Shown: positions 9,540 through 19,088, counted from the stretch's first letter. The stretch is 64,000 nucleotides of DNA from Paenibacillus herberti (GCF_002233675.1 NZ_NMUQ01000003.1:354574-418573), one strand, 5' to 3'. Notes: generated from the letters alone by a model not told the origin. A program made the numbers and translations.

Positions 9540-11283
9540 GTTTATCACCTTCTGACTGATAAGGATTGGATACGAGCAGCGGAATCGAAATGCGGGCAAT
9601 TGCACCACTGCCGTTGCCGGAATCGGCTTCGGAAAGCTCGAGCTGACCTTCCTTGCGGAAAAGTAGCTGCAGTCGATGGCGTACATTGTCTAGTCCGATG
9701 CCTTTGCGGTCGTCTCTACGGGCCGTTTGTTCTGCCTGCTTCAAGCCGATTCCGTTATCTTCAATTTCGAGAATAAGCGTCTGACGCTCGGTATATCCGC
9801 GTACGAAGATCCGAGCTTCGCCGTTCAGGACGGGAAAAGCGTGTTTTAACGCATTTTCTACAAGCGGCTGGGAGATTAGCTTCGGGATGAGCGCATGCTC
9901 GATTCCTTCTTGAATATGAAATTGAACTTCCACCAAGCCGTCGAATCGGAAATTCTGAATAAAGATGTAAGCCTGGAGCAGCTCCAATTCCTGCTTGAGA
10001 TAAATCAGCTCCACGTCGGAGTTGAGGCTTGTTTCTAGCAGCTTGCCAAGCGCGATACAAATTTCCGCTGTATCGCTGTCGTTTTTGTCGAGAGCGTTCC
10101 ACTTGATCGTATTGAGAGTGTTCAGCAGGAAATGCGGATTCATTTGCACCATCAACATTTGGTAATGCAGCGCTTCTTTCTGCCGTTCCTCCAGCTTGAG
10201 CTTGTGAACGAGACCTTGAATATCCCCCATCATCTGGTTATATGTCTGAGCGAGCTCAAGCATCTCGCCTCTGAACAGCCGCTCTGGAACACGGGTTTGC
10301 AGTTCTTTTGAAGCGGAGCCTGCCATATTGCGCTGCAGTAAAGCGAGCGGGCGTGATACGGCATTGGATATAAGAAACGTTATTGCGATGCAAATAAGTG
10401 ATAAAAGCAGCAACGTTGTTATATTTTGATATTGGATTTCCTTCATATTGCCCAAATAAGTGCTGAGCGGAAGCGAAGATACGATATACCAGTTAAAGTT
10501 ATAAATCGAGCTGGCGGTTAAAATAGCGGAATGTCGCTCATCGGTCCGTTGGACGATCGGTTTTGAGCCAATATCGTCAATCATAGCCCGAACTAAGTTT
10601 ACATTCATGAAGCGAAGCGACTCGGAAGAGTTAAGCGGCTGTTTGTCCTCATTGAGGAGGACATAATTCTGAAGCAGCAGCAGATCGTCGGCGATGTCGC
10701 TAAACCAGCTGGAATAGGCAAAATCTATTCGCAGATAACCGTATTGCTGATCTGCGTTGTCCGTCAATACGGCAAACAGGGAGAGTGTTTTGCCGGGCAC
10801 CCAGCGATAGCTGTCCTCGGAAGGAGTCAGCCCTTCGAAGCCGGGATTTTGCAGAAAAAGCTCGTAATCCGGATTGGATGACATTCCGTCGCTGCTCTCA
10901 TAGATATGGCCAAGCCGATCCGCTAGGGTAACACTTACAAAGGGAGGCAAGTCCTGAGACGGCGGCCGTTTGGAGCTCCATAACATGGAGGTTCGCAGCG
11001 ACTCGTCTACGGCTGTTGGTTCCGTAAGCGCCAAATGTATCGCTGGATCTTTTTCCAGATAAATATAATAGAGAAAGAGCTTTTGAACCTGGCTAATAAA
11101 CGTTGTTTTCACGACGCCCATCTGTTTAGCGGCCTTTTCACTGAATTCTTCGGAAATGGATCTCTGGCTCAACTGATAGTTGTAAAATTGGATGAGAAAT
11201 ACGGGCACTAAAATAAAAACAACAACGGCTGCAAATAGACGATATTTGAATTTTTCCGGAACGATTAACTTCAAGATTCTCAT
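9511..11283 (-). CDS. Sensor histidine kinase (YesM family)
   Basis: This 590-residue membrane kinase has TM1 near residues 15-35 (FAAVVVFILVPVFLI), a large extracytoplasmic sensor domain, TM2 near 290-312 (TLLLLSLICIAITFLI), a HAMP-like stretch, the phospho-acceptor block QMNPHFLLNTLNTIKW and an ATPase domain (NALKHAF, EDNGIGL, KGIGLDNVRHRL). ATG 11283 is preferred over TTG 11304 because GGAGGAAGG lies 8 bp upstream of it. It pairs with the YesN-type regulator directly downstream and lies behind the transporter genes. Sensing a sugar through the adjacent binding protein is an inference from similar loci. Confidence 0.9.
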   Translation of the reverse strand: MRILKLIVPEKFKYRLFAAVVVFILVPVFLIQFYNYQLSQRSISEEFSEKAAKQMGVVKTTFISQVQKLFLYYIYLEKDPAIHLALTEPTAVDESLRTSMLWSSKRPPSQDLPPFVSVTLADRLGHIYESSDGMSSNPDYELFLQNPGFEGLTPSEDSYRWVPGKTLSLFAVLTDNADQQYGYLRIDFAYSSWFSDIADDLLLLQNYVLLNEDKQPLNSSESLRFMNVNLVRAMIDDIGSKPIVQRTDERHSAILTASSIYNFNWYIVSSLPLSTYLGNMKEIQYQNITTLLLLSLICIAITFLISNAVSRPLALLQRNMAGSASKELQTRVPERLFRGEMLELAQTYNQMMGDIQGLVHKLKLEERQKEALHYQMLMVQMNPHFLLNTLNTIKWNALDKNDSDTAEICIALGKLLETSLNSDVELIYLKQELELLQAYIFIQNFRFDGLVEVQFHIQEGIEHALIPKLISQPLVENALKHAFPVLNGEARIFVRGYTERQTLILEIEDNGIGLKQAEQTARRDDRKGIGLDNVRHRLQLLFRKEGQLELSEADSGNGSGAIARISIPLLVSNPYQSEGDKHVENSFGGG

Positions 11284-11345
11284 ACTGGCCTTCCTCCAGG
11301 GCAAAGTACACTGCTGAGCAACAATCAGTATAGCATGTTCAGAAA

Positions 11346-11382
11346 CAAAGAGGCGGGATGCCTGCGCATCTCGCCTCTTTGC
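11346..11382 (-). terminator. Terminator after the sugar-binding lipoprotein gene
   Basis: The stem aaagaggcgggatgc pairs with gcatctcgcctcttt, and a T-rich run follows on the minus strand. It separates the binding-protein gene from the kinase gene and would make transporter expression exceed kinase expression, as is usual for such loci. Confidence 0.8.
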
Positions 11383-11397
11383 CCATCTGTGCTTCTG

Positions 11398-12924
11398 TTA
11401 CTTGGCGTAGCCAAGATCCTTCAGCTGTTGAAAACCGCTGTCCAGATACGTTTTATACTTAAACGTTGTGTTAAGCTCGTTCAGGAACTTGTCGTAGTTC
11501 TCCATCTTGTTTTTATCCAGGTAGAACTTCAGCAGTTCTTCCTGCTTGTAGCGGTCGGCATCAGCCGCGTTGTAATCTGTAGGGAGAATGATAAAGTTCG
11601 TGTAACTCTCGAGTTTTTTAAGCTGGTCGTTTTTCTCGATATAGGGAGCCTGATTCGGGAACTTGGTTATCAGGTATTCTTTTTCCGGACGGCCTGAGAA
11701 CTGGTACACCCACGTGAAGGAAGCTTCGGACGCTTTATCGGTCAGTTTTACTTTGCCGTTTTCTTTCGTGAAGTGGGTGCCTTCCAAGCCGAATTGCACT
11801 AAGTTAGCTCCTTTATCCTGCGCAGTATAGTTGAACAGGTCAAGCACCTTTTGCAGCTTGGCTTCATCCTCGGCTACTTCTTTGGAAATGGCCATCCGAT
11901 TACCAACCGCTGTGAGGCCCACAACGGCCATGTAGTCGGCCTTTGGTCCTTGCAGTTTGTCGATCATGACAAAATCGGCATTTGGATTTGCGCCTTTCCA
12001 TTTAGCCACTTCCGCGTCCTTCATCACGCCCGTCCAATCCGAAAATATAATCCCGGCTTTGCCTTGGAAAGCTTTATCCTTGGCGCTTTCGGGTTTGTTG
12101 CTGGCGATTTCCGGATCGAGAGCGCCGCTGGCGACCATTTTTTGCAAATAGACTATTGATTCTTTCATTTCAGGTTGGGACAAACCGTGGACCATTTTGC
12201 CGTCTTTAATATAAAAACCATCAAAAGTGCCGTGCTGTACGTTGACGAAACCGGCAACATCCGTGAGCTTCCCGGTTATGCCGAACGTATCTTTTTTGCC
12301 GTTGCCGTCTGGATCCTGCTCGGTGAACGCCTTGGCAGCCTCCATCAGCTCATCCAGCGTTTGTGGAACAGGGAGTTTTAGTTTGTCCAGCCAATCTTTG
12401 CGAATCCAAAATGAGCTTAGGTTAGTCGCCTGATTCTGCGTAATGGCGTAGTATTTTCCGTTAATAGCCGCCCGGCTGAGGAAATTTTCACTTATAAAAC
12501 TCTTCAGAGGAGCAAGCTTCTCCTCATACGGGTTTAATTCCAGCAGCAAATTCTTTTTTACATATTCCTCAAATACGCTTTTTTGCGCAGGATTGAATTG
12601 AATGACATCCGGCAGATCGCCGCCTGCGGCGCGGACGTTCAGTTTCTGAACAAGCTCATCTAGCGTATTGGCGAGTGTCAGATTCAGATCGATGCCCAGG
12701 TCTTTATCAATTGTTTGTTTAACGAAGTCGTCCTTGGGCAGCGACGCCGCTGATCCGGAGAGCATTACTTCAATAGACACTTTCTCGTTGGTTTTTTCTG
12801 CGGACTGCTCCGAGTTGGACTCGTTTGGAGCTCCGGAATTAGATCCAGAGCTGCAGCCGGCTATTACAGCTGCGGCGGTAAGGAGGTTAAACATGCCGAA
12901 TGCTACTTTCCGTTTCTTTTTCAT
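11398..12924 (-). CDS. ABC sugar-binding lipoprotein (LplA type)
   Basis: This is a 508-residue extracellular solute-binding protein. The lipoprotein signal has the lipobox VIAGC near residue 24, followed by a Ser/Asn/Glu-rich tether. Its large size and blocks such as LTLANTLDELVQKL, ITQNQATNLSSFWIRKDWLDKLKLPVPQ (split here by family variation) and DPDGNGKKDTFGI match LplA/YtcQ proteins that feed CUT1 importers. ATG 12924 is preceded by GAGAGGGG; a TTG 18 bp upstream lacks a site. Two permease genes lie just upstream on the same strand. No ATPase gene is present, so a shared MsmX-type ATPase probably energises it. The substrate is likely an oligosaccharide released by the nearby glycosidases. 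Confidence 0.9.
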   Translation of the reverse strand: MKKKRKVAFGMFNLLTAAAVIAGCSSGSNSGAPNESNSEQSAEKTNEKVSIEVMLSGSAASLPKDDFVKQTIDKDLGIDLNLTLANTLDELVQKLNVRAAGGDLPDVIQFNPAQKSVFEEYVKKNLLLELNPYEEKLAPLKSFISENFLSRAAINGKYYAITQNQATNLSSFWIRKDWLDKLKLPVPQTLDELMEAAKAFTEQDPDGNGKKDTFGITGKLTDVAGFVNVQHGTFDGFYIKDGKMVHGLSQPEMKESIVYLQKMVASGALDPEIASNKPESAKDKAFQGKAGIIFSDWTGVMKDAEVAKWKGANPNADFVMIDKLQGPKADYMAVVGLTAVGNRMAISKEVAEDEAKLQKVLDLFNYTAQDKGANLVQFGLEGTHFTKENGKVKLTDKASEASFTWVYQFSGRPEKEYLITKFPNQAPYIEKNDQLKKLESYTNFIILPTDYNAADADRYKQEELLKFYLDKNKMENYDKFLNELNTTFKYKTYLDSGFQQLKDLGYAK

Positions 12925-12986
12925 GGATAATGCCCCTCTCAATAGGTTGATCTATTTGGTGAAACGAAAACCCGAAGGAAATAATG

Positions 12987-13850
12987 TTAACCTTTCAACG
13001 CTCCAACTAACATACCCTTAGTCAAATGCTTCTGTACAAAAGGATATACGACGATAACGGGAAGGCTGGCCATCACGACGGAAGCCATCTGCAGGGTCGT
13101 TGTTGGCAGCGTAACATCGGTATTGCCGACATCTAGCTCGCTGGTGGATACGAGCAGTCTGCGGACAATCACTTGCAGCGGATTCAAGTCGTTGTCGGTA
13201 ATGTAGAAGATAGCCGAGAAAAATGTATTCCAGCTTGCCACGACGCAGAATAACCCGATGGTCACCATGACCGGAATGGACAGGGGGAGGGCGATACTGG
13301 AAAGCACCTTGAATTCTCCAGCGCCATCGATGCGTGCCGATTCGAATAATTCCTCCGGCAGATTTTCGAAAAAGGTTTTGACGATAAGTACATTCCAGGT
13401 GGAAATCGCGCCAGGTATGATCATCGCCCACACCGTATTCAGCAGTCCTGTCCACTGGACGACGAGATAGGTCGGAATCAACCCGCCGCCAAACATCATC
13501 GTAAATACGATCATGAAGATGAAAAATCCGCGTCCGATAAGATGTTTACGACTTAGAGCGAATGCCAGTGGAATCGTCAAAATCAGGTTGAGCGCGGTAG
13601 ACATAACGGTAACAAATATCGTGACTAAAAAGGCACGTGGAATCTCTTCCATCCCGAATAAAATTTTATAAGCTTCAAAAGTGATGCTTTTCGGAATGAG
13701 GATGAATCCGCCGTTGCGGAGTACTTCGCTGTAGGGCGTAAGTGACACCGATAACACAAACAGAAGCGGGAAGACACAGATGAAAGCTAGCAGCAGCAAC
13801 AGGACATAGATGAAAATATCGAAATAGCGTTCTGAGCCGCGGCTTACCAT
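12987..13850 (-). CDS. ABC sugar permease (YtcP type)
   Basis: The 287-residue inner-membrane permease has six predicted membrane segments. The CUT1 family EAA loop is visible (ELFESARIDGAGEFKVLSSIALPLS) and the C-terminus ENDS in the family pattern of KGMLVGALKG. Its start overlaps the end of the LplB-type gene by 7 bp, so the two are co-translated. It forms the channel with the LplB-type protein and works with the lipoprotein at 11398-12924. Confidence 0.9.
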   Translation of the reverse strand: MVSRGSERYFDIFIYVLLLLLAFICVFPLLFVLSVSLTPYSEVLRNGGFILIPKSITFEAYKILFGMEEIPRAFLVTIFVTVMSTALNLILTIPLAFALSRKHLIGRGFFIFMIVFTMMFGGGLIPTYLVVQWTGLLNTVWAMIIPGAISTWNVLIVKTFFENLPEELFESARIDGAGEFKVLSSIALPLSIPVMVTIGLFCVVASWNTFFSAIFYITDNDLNPLQVIVRRLLVSTSELDVGNTDVTLPTTTLQMASVVMASLPVIVVYPFVQKHLTKGMLVGALKG

Positions 13851-14809
13851 AGATTACCGCCCCACTTTCTAGCTAGCTTGTTGGATAAATAAACCAGGAT
13901 AAGACCAATGACGGATTTGAAAAGCCCGACAGCGGTGGCGAGACTGAAGTTAAGCTGCTCCAAGCCTACGCGATATACCCAAGTATCGATAATGTCCGCT
14001 ACCGGATACACTTGAACATTGTACATGATATAGATTTGCTCGAAGCCGGCGTCCAGGACGGAGCCGATTTTAAGTACGAGCAACAGGATGATGACGCTGC
14101 GAATGCCGGGCAGTGTAATATGCCAGATGCGGCGCAGCCTGCCAGCCCCTTCGATGCGAGCGGCCTCGTATAATGTGGAGTCGATGCTGGACATGGCGGC
14201 CAAATACACGATGGCTCCCCAGCCGAGATCCTTCCATACGTCGGTTCCAACAAGGACGCTGCGGAAATACGACTCGGAGGAGAGGAATGGAATGGCGCTG
14301 CCGCCATTTTCCACGATTAAGCGATTGATCAGGCCGGATGTTTCCGAAAAGAAAGCGATTGCAATTCCGTAAATAATGACATACGACAGGAAGTGAGGCA
14401 TGTAACTGAGCGTCTGAACGATGCGATTCAGCCACGGAATGCGGCCTTCGTGGATAAGCACAGCGACAAAGATGGCCAGAAATGTACCCCAGACGGTTTT
14501 GTAGAAGCTAATCAAAAACGTATTTGTTAACAGCTGGTTGAAATAGGGTGATTCAAAGAAAAACTGAAAATGTTTGTACCAAGGATCGGCCCATGGACTT
14601 TTGACAATGCCGGACAAAATATCGTAATCCTTGAAGGCGATTAACACGCCGTACATCGGGACGTATTTGTATACGACATAATAGATAATTCCGGGCAAAA
14701 GCATCAAGTACAAGGAGCGCATGCTCCATAGGTTTTTCCATAAGGAAGTGGTCTTTTTCCCAGGCTGTATGCCGGTTCGACTTGCCTTTGGTGCGGATGG
14801 AAGGGCCAT
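13844..14809 (-). CDS. ABC sugar permease (LplB type)
   Basis: This 321-residue permease has a cytoplasmic basic N-terminus, six membrane segments and the typical LplB opening (SLYLMLLPGIIYYVVYKYVPMYG, here listed as two overlapping blocks YLMLLPGIIYYVV and YKYVPMYGVLIAFKDY). The EAA loop is STLYEAARIEGAGRLRRIWH. ATG 14809 is chosen because AAGAGGTGA lies about 9 bp upstream; the GTG at 14821 is too close to that site. It is the first gene of the minus-strand operon of permease, permease, binding protein, kinase and regulator, and is divergent from the GH30 gene. Confidence 0.9.
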   Translation of the reverse strand: MALPSAPKASRTGIQPGKKTTSLWKNLWSMRSLYLMLLPGIIYYVVYKYVPMYGVLIAFKDYDILSGIVKSPWADPWYKHFQFFFESPYFNQLLTNTFLISFYKTVWGTFLAIFVAVLIHEGRIPWLNRIVQTLSYMPHFLSYVIIYGIAIAFFSETSGLINRLIVENGGSAIPFLSSESYFRSVLVGTDVWKDLGWGAIVYLAAMSSIDSTLYEAARIEGAGRLRRIWHITLPGIRSVIILLLVLKIGSVLDAGFEQIYIMYNVQVYPVADIIDTWVYRVGLEQLNFSLATAVGLFKSVIGLILVYLSNKLARKWGGNLW

Positions 14810-14972
14810 GAACGTTGTCACCTCTTTCTCTTTGTTGCGGTCAGCTTGCCGTAATCAAAGCATAACATCGAGAATTCGGCGCTAATAGGAACGGATTTAT
14901 CGCATTAATAGAACAAATTTGTCTTTTGTAGTGCCATTGACAGTTGAATAAATATGGAATATTATGCAATCA

Positions 14973-14986
14973 TGAAACCGATTACA
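14973..14986 (+). promoter_or_regulatory. cre-like box 1 upstream of GH30 gene
   Basis: TGAAACCGATTACA matches the catabolite-responsive element consensus TGWAANCGNTNWCA at every position. It lies in the 375-bp divergent region between the LplB-type operon and the GH30 gene, so CcpA or another LacI-family protein could control both. Confidence 0.6.
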
Positions 14987-15039
14987 TTAGTGGTCCATCC
15001 GAAAACTGTAAGTGGGTTTTTGTTGTTTAAACGACAAAG

Positions 15040-15053
15040 TGAAACCGATTACA
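15040..15053 (+). promoter_or_regulatory. cre-like box 2 upstream of GH30 gene
   Basis: This is an identical 14-mer, TGAAACCGATTACA, 67 bp after the first. Two perfect copies in one promoter region are unlikely by chance and would allow cooperative binding or looping. Confidence 0.6.
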
Positions 15054-15184
15054 TTATTTGTTGGGGCTAGACCATGAAAGGGGAGTGTGAGCGAAACAAG
15101 CCGTTAGCGAAACTAACCGTCAGCGAAGTCAACGTTCGATGAATCGCTTGAACTCGATACAAAAACAAGAGGAGGAATAGAGTA

Positions 15185-17596
15185 ATGAAACGAACCGGAG
15201 TAAGAATGTTCAGCGCAGTGACAGCCGGCGCCATCTTGTGGACAGGATTGGGAGTTGTGCAGGACAACCGGGCTTATGCTGCGGAATATACTGCAGTTGT
15301 GAATCCCTCGGCCCAAAACCAGACATGGGAAGGCTGGGGCACCTCACTCGCCTGGTGGGCCAATCGCGTAGGCGGCGATGTGTACTCTAGAGACGAGTAT
15401 GCTGATCTTTTGTTCAGTGACGAGGGGCTCGATCTCAATATCGTTCGTTATAATATCGGAGGCGGCGAGAACCCGGACCCCGCTTCAATAGGACTCCAAA
15501 CACCGATGGACCTGCGCGCGCAAATTCCAGGATATAAAGCTTCCGCGAATGCGTCCTATGATTGGACCCAGGACGCCAACCAGCGCTGGGTTTTGGATGC
15601 GGCCAAATCCCGAATCGACCAGAATGAATTCATTGCCGAGGCATTCGCTAACTCCCCACCGTGGTGGATGACGAAGAGCGGAAGCGTCACGGGCAACAAA
15701 AACGGAACGGAAAACTTGAAGGAGGATATGTACGACGATTTTGCGGACTACTTAACGACGGTCGTCAAGCAGTTCCGTGACAATTGGGGGACGGACTTCC
15801 GGACGTTATCGGCGTTTAATGAGCCGAGCGCAGGATACTGGTATTTCGACAATCGCCAGGAAGGCAATCGGATGTTGCCGCCTAACCAGCAGATTATGAT
15901 TGGGGAACTGTACGATGAATTGGCCGCAAAGGGATTGGCCACCGGCATCAGCGCACCGGAGGAGACGAATATTGACGTTGCTCGCGATACGATTAACAGC
16001 TATTCTCAGGCGACCAAAGACAAGGTTGTGCAGTTTAATACTCACTCCTATGAGGGAAGCGATCGCACTGGGCTGAATGCCGCCGCTGGCGGCAAACGAA
16101 TTTGGAACTCCGAGCATGGCGACGGTGTTTGGGACGGCTTGACGATGTCTAGAAATATTTTGAAGGATATCAAGGAAATGAAAAGCAGTGCTTGGGTCAA
16201 CTGGCAGGTTGTCGAGAATACGGGCAACGGTTGGGGCGCGATCGGCACTCAGTTGAACGATCCAAACGCAGATTTGGGCACTTATACGATTAATAAGAAA
16301 TATCACATGCTCGCTCAATGGAGCAAATTCATTCGTCCTGGCTACCAGATTATCGATATTATCGATGATAATTCAGTAGCGGCGTACGACAATGAAGGCG
16401 GTAAGCTTGTTATTGTAACGATGAATAGCAACGATGCCGCCAATACGATTATGTATGATCTGTCGCAATTCACGAATGTGTCCGGCTCTCTGACCGGCTA
16501 TCGCACAACGACCAGCAGCGAGAACCTCGCGCCAATTACGGGTCTGAGCCTGTCGGGCAAAAGCTTCACAAGCACCGTCCCGGCCAAGTCGGTCAGCACA
16601 TTTGTCGTTACGGGCGTAACGGGCATCGAAACGCCTCCTGTTGATCCGACACCCGGACTGCAAACACTCATGACCGATAACTTTGAAGACGGCGACGCTC
16701 AGGGCTGGACAGCCGGTAGCGGAAGCTGGTCGGTTGTTGCCGACGGCACCAATGTGTACAAACAATCAGCTAATACGGCTAACGAGGCGGTTGCGACAAG
16801 GGGAGATGCGGCATGGACGAACTACGACATGCTCGCAGACGTTAATCTCAAGTCGACCTCTAACACGGCGGCGACGGGAATTCTGGGGCGCTACAAGGAC
16901 AACAACAATTACTACTATTTGCGCTTGAATTCGGGTGAGAGCAAGCTACAACTGCTCAAAAAGGTGAATGGGACGTTCACTTTACTTGCTAATTTGCCGC
17001 AAACGGTATCCCTTAATACGACGTACAAGCTGAGGCTGTCTATGAACGGCAGCACTATCAAGGGGTATCTTAACGGAGAAGAGAAAATTTCGGTGACGGA
17101 CGTTAGCTTGACGGCTGGAAAAGCCGGCATCCGGACCTACAGCCAAGTGGCAACGATTGACGGAGTAAGAGTAGCCGGTGTACCGATAGTTATCGTCGTT
17201 GACAATGGAGATCCAGGCTTCTCGACGACAGGTGCTTGGACAGCGAGCACGTATGATCAAGGTTACCAAGGCACAAACTATTTGCATGACGGCGCGGAAG
17301 CGGCTAATGCTGATAAATGGGCTGTGTGGACGCCGAACATTGCCGAAGCCGGTACTTATAAGGTTTATATGAAATGGACCGCAACATCCAACCGTCCAAC
17401 GGCAGCGCCGCTGGAAATCAAATACGGTGGAGTGCTGGATTCGTCTAAAACGGTCAATCAGACCGTAAACGGCGGCCAGTGGGTTGAGCTTGGAACTTAT
17501 GTCCTAACGGCTTCCTCCACGGCCAATTCCGTGAAGCTGCTAGCTTCGGCTTACGGGTATACGATTGCTGATGCTGTGCGCTTTGTGAAAATCTAA
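15185..17596 (+). CDS. GH30 endo-beta-1,6-galactanase-like enzyme, multidomain
   Basis: This is an 803-residue secreted protein. A signal peptide ends near AYAAEY (residue 33). The catalytic part (about 35-480) opens with QTWEGWGTSLAWWANRVGG and has IVRYNIGGGENP, a block typical of GH30 endo-beta-1,6-galactanases (subfamily 5). The acid/base is E213 in SAFNEPSA and the nucleophile E310 in WNSEHGDG. A beta domain closes the barrel. A LamG/CBM66-like jelly roll (about 498-675, starting DNFEDGDAQGW) and a golvesin/CBM-like domain at the C-terminus (VDNGDPGFSTTGAW, ADAVRFVKI) follow. ATG 15185 has GAGGAGG 9 bp upstream. It would cut beta-1,6-galactan side chains of arabinogalactans, which fits the GH59 enzyme and importer nearby. 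Confidence 0.88.
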   Translation: MKRTGVRMFSAVTAGAILWTGLGVVQDNRAYAAEYTAVVNPSAQNQTWEGWGTSLAWWANRVGGDVYSRDEYADLLFSDEGLDLNIVRYNIGGGENPDPASIGLQTPMDLRAQIPGYKASANASYDWTQDANQRWVLDAAKSRIDQNEFIAEAFANSPPWWMTKSGSVTGNKNGTENLKEDMYDDFADYLTTVVKQFRDNWGTDFRTLSAFNEPSAGYWYFDNRQEGNRMLPPNQQIMIGELYDELAAKGLATGISAPEETNIDVARDTINSYSQATKDKVVQFNTHSYEGSDRTGLNAAAGGKRIWNSEHGDGVWDGLTMSRNILKDIKEMKSSAWVNWQVVENTGNGWGAIGTQLNDPNADLGTYTINKKYHMLAQWSKFIRPGYQIIDIIDDNSVAAYDNEGGKLVIVTMNSNDAANTIMYDLSQFTNVSGSLTGYRTTTSSENLAPITGLSLSGKSFTSTVPAKSVSTFVVTGVTGIETPPVDPTPGLQTLMTDNFEDGDAQGWTAGSGSWSVVADGTNVYKQSANTANEAVATRGDAAWTNYDMLADVNLKSTSNTAATGILGRYKDNNNYYYLRLNSGESKLQLLKKVNGTFTLLANLPQTVSLNTTYKLRLSMNGSTIKGYLNGEEKISVTDVSLTAGKAGIRTYSQVATIDGVRVAGVPIVIVVDNGDPGFSTTGAWTASTYDQGYQGTNYLHDGAEAANADKWAVWTPNIAEAGTYKVYMKWTATSNRPTAAPLEIKYGGVLDSSKTVNQTVNGGQWVELGTYVLTASSTANSVKLLASAYGYTIADAVRFVKI

Positions 17597-17653
17597 TTTA
17601 TGGGCCTGCGTGCGACAACGTCCGTCAAGGGCGGCCGGAACGCATGATTTGAC

Positions 17654-17690
17654 AAAAAACCTTGTTCCTAATGGGAACAAGGTTTTTGTC
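17654..17690. terminator. Bidirectional terminator between GH30 and NmrA-type genes
   Basis: The perfect stem aaaaaccttgttcc/gggaacaaggttttt has a four-base loop and T runs on both strands, between convergent genes. Confidence 0.9.
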
Positions 17691-17706
17691 TTTGAAGGCG
17701 GATATC

Positions 17707-18594
17707 TTATTTAAAAATCCCGTTCTGAACCGCTTGTTTGACCCATTCAGCTGTAGGCGTACCACTCACATGATCCGAGATCGTTGTAGCGGAAGTTCCC
17801 GGTTGTGGCATCAACTGCCCGTTCGCTCCGATCCAAGCATACAAACCAGCCAGTCCGGCACTCGTTTCTGCTCCGAGGAATGGTGTAAGCGCCGCTTCAA
17901 AATCAGTGGTGGCCAGGGAGTGGAAGTTAACAGGACGGCCAAGCGCTTTACTGAACAGCTCGGCGAGTTGATCACCAGTTACAGCATCAGGAGCATGGAC
18001 TTGCACGGTTTGGCCAGCAAGCTCAGGGTGCTCAATCGCGTAAACAGCATATTTTGCAGCATCTTCAATGCTGATCCAAGAGATAGGCATTTGCGCTGGA
18101 ACAGGGTAGGCAAGTACATTCCCCTGCAGGATGCCCGGCAGGCACAGGTTTTCCAAGTACAGCGTCGGCTGCAGGAAAATATAGGGAAGGCCGCTTTGTA
18201 CAACAGCGTCTTTTAATTGTCTTTTTAGTTTAAGAGCAGTTGTATCGGTTGCTTGCTCAGGAACGAATACATTGGTATTTACGACGAGAAGCTCGGTTTG
18301 AGCTGCTTTTGCAGCATCTACGGCATGCTGGATAAAGCGGCTAACCGCAGTGGAATTAAACAATACCGGAAGCTGCAAATAAACGATCGTTGCCGCTTCA
18401 TGGGCTTTGGCGAGACTTTGGACATTGTCTAGGTCTCCGATGACCGGATTAATGCCGGCGGAGCGGAGTTGTTCCGCTTTTTCATTCGAACGAGCAAGAG
18501 CGTGAACTTCATATCCACCCTCGATTAATTTTTGTGCTACAGCTCCGCCTTGAACGCCTGATGCTCCATAAACTAGAACCTGTTTTTTTGTCAT
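17707..18594 (-). CDS. NmrA/quinone-reductase-type NAD(P)-binding oxidoreductase
   Basis: This 295-residue soluble protein has an N-terminal Rossmann motif VYGASGVQGGAVAQKL (the NmrA/QOR2 pattern GxxGxxG) and an NmrA-like C-terminal half (PISWISIEDAAKYAVYAIEHPEL). Members bind NAD(P)H and act as quinone reductases or redox sensors. ATG 18594 has GAGAGGAAG about 7 bp upstream. It is divergent from an HxlR regulator, a pairing often seen with redox- or electrophile-inducible reductases. The exact substrate is unknown. Confidence 0.85.
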   Translation of the reverse strand: MTKKQVLVYGASGVQGGAVAQKLIEGGYEVHALARSNEKAEQLRSAGINPVIGDLDNVQSLAKAHEAATIVYLQLPVLFNSTAVSRFIQHAVDAAKAAQTELLVVNTNVFVPEQATDTTALKLKRQLKDAVVQSGLPYIFLQPTLYLENLCLPGILQGNVLAYPVPAQMPISWISIEDAAKYAVYAIEHPELAGQTVQVHAPDAVTGDQLAELFSKALGRPVNFHSLATTDFEAALTPFLGAETSAGLAGLYAWIGANGQLMPQPGTSATTISDHVSGTPTAEWVKQAVQNGIFK

Positions 18595-18749
18595 GATGAA
18601 CTTCCTCTCTTTTATATAAATGTTCGGCAAGTTGTCTCGGATTGATTTCCTATGCTATAAACATAATAGTAGATAGATCGTAATTACATAAGTACGCACA
18701 TTTTTTATATGTAGGATCATTTTTTATACTGGACAGGAGATGAAGCAGA

Positions 18750-19088
18750 GTGCATGAATCGATAACGGAATGCCCGGTTGAGGTAGCCGTGAAGCTGATT
18801 GGCGGGAAGTGGAAAATTGTTATTTTAAATCAATTGGCGTACCACGGGCCTAAGCGGTTCAATGAGCTCAGAAGGACTTTCCCGGATATTACCCAGAGGA
18901 TGTTGACTTTGCAGCTTCGAGAGCTTGAAGTTGACGGGCTTATCAATCGAAAGATATATCATGAGATCCCGCCTAAAGTGGAATATTCTTTATCCGAGCT
19001 TGGAAGCAGTATTCTTCCTGTATTAATTAAGCTGCAGGATTGGGGCTTGTACTACATGGAACAGAAGAAAGAAAATGAGACCGTATAA
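18750..19088 (+). CDS. HxlR-family transcriptional regulator
   Basis: This 112-residue winged-helix protein has the HxlR core: CPVEVAVKLIGGKWKIVIL, then RFNELRRTFPDITQRMLTLQLRELE and the wing INRKIYHEIPPKVEYSLSELG. The N-terminal cysteine (residue 8) is the one used for redox or electrophile sensing in relatives such as HypR and YodB. The GTG start has GGAG about 10 bp upstream. It probably regulates the divergent NmrA-type gene from the shared 155-bp gap. Confidence 0.9.
   Translation: MHESITECPVEVAVKLIGGKWKIVILNQLAYHGPKRFNELRRTFPDITQRMLTLQLRELEVDGLINRKIYHEIPPKVEYSLSELGSSILPVLIKLQDWGLYYMEQKKENETV

Noticed and set aside
9540-9686. 49-codon N-terminal extension of the YesN-type regulator
   Set aside because: The receiver domain starts at MWKILLVEDE with a ribosome-binding site just before it; the extension only overlaps the kinase coding sequence.
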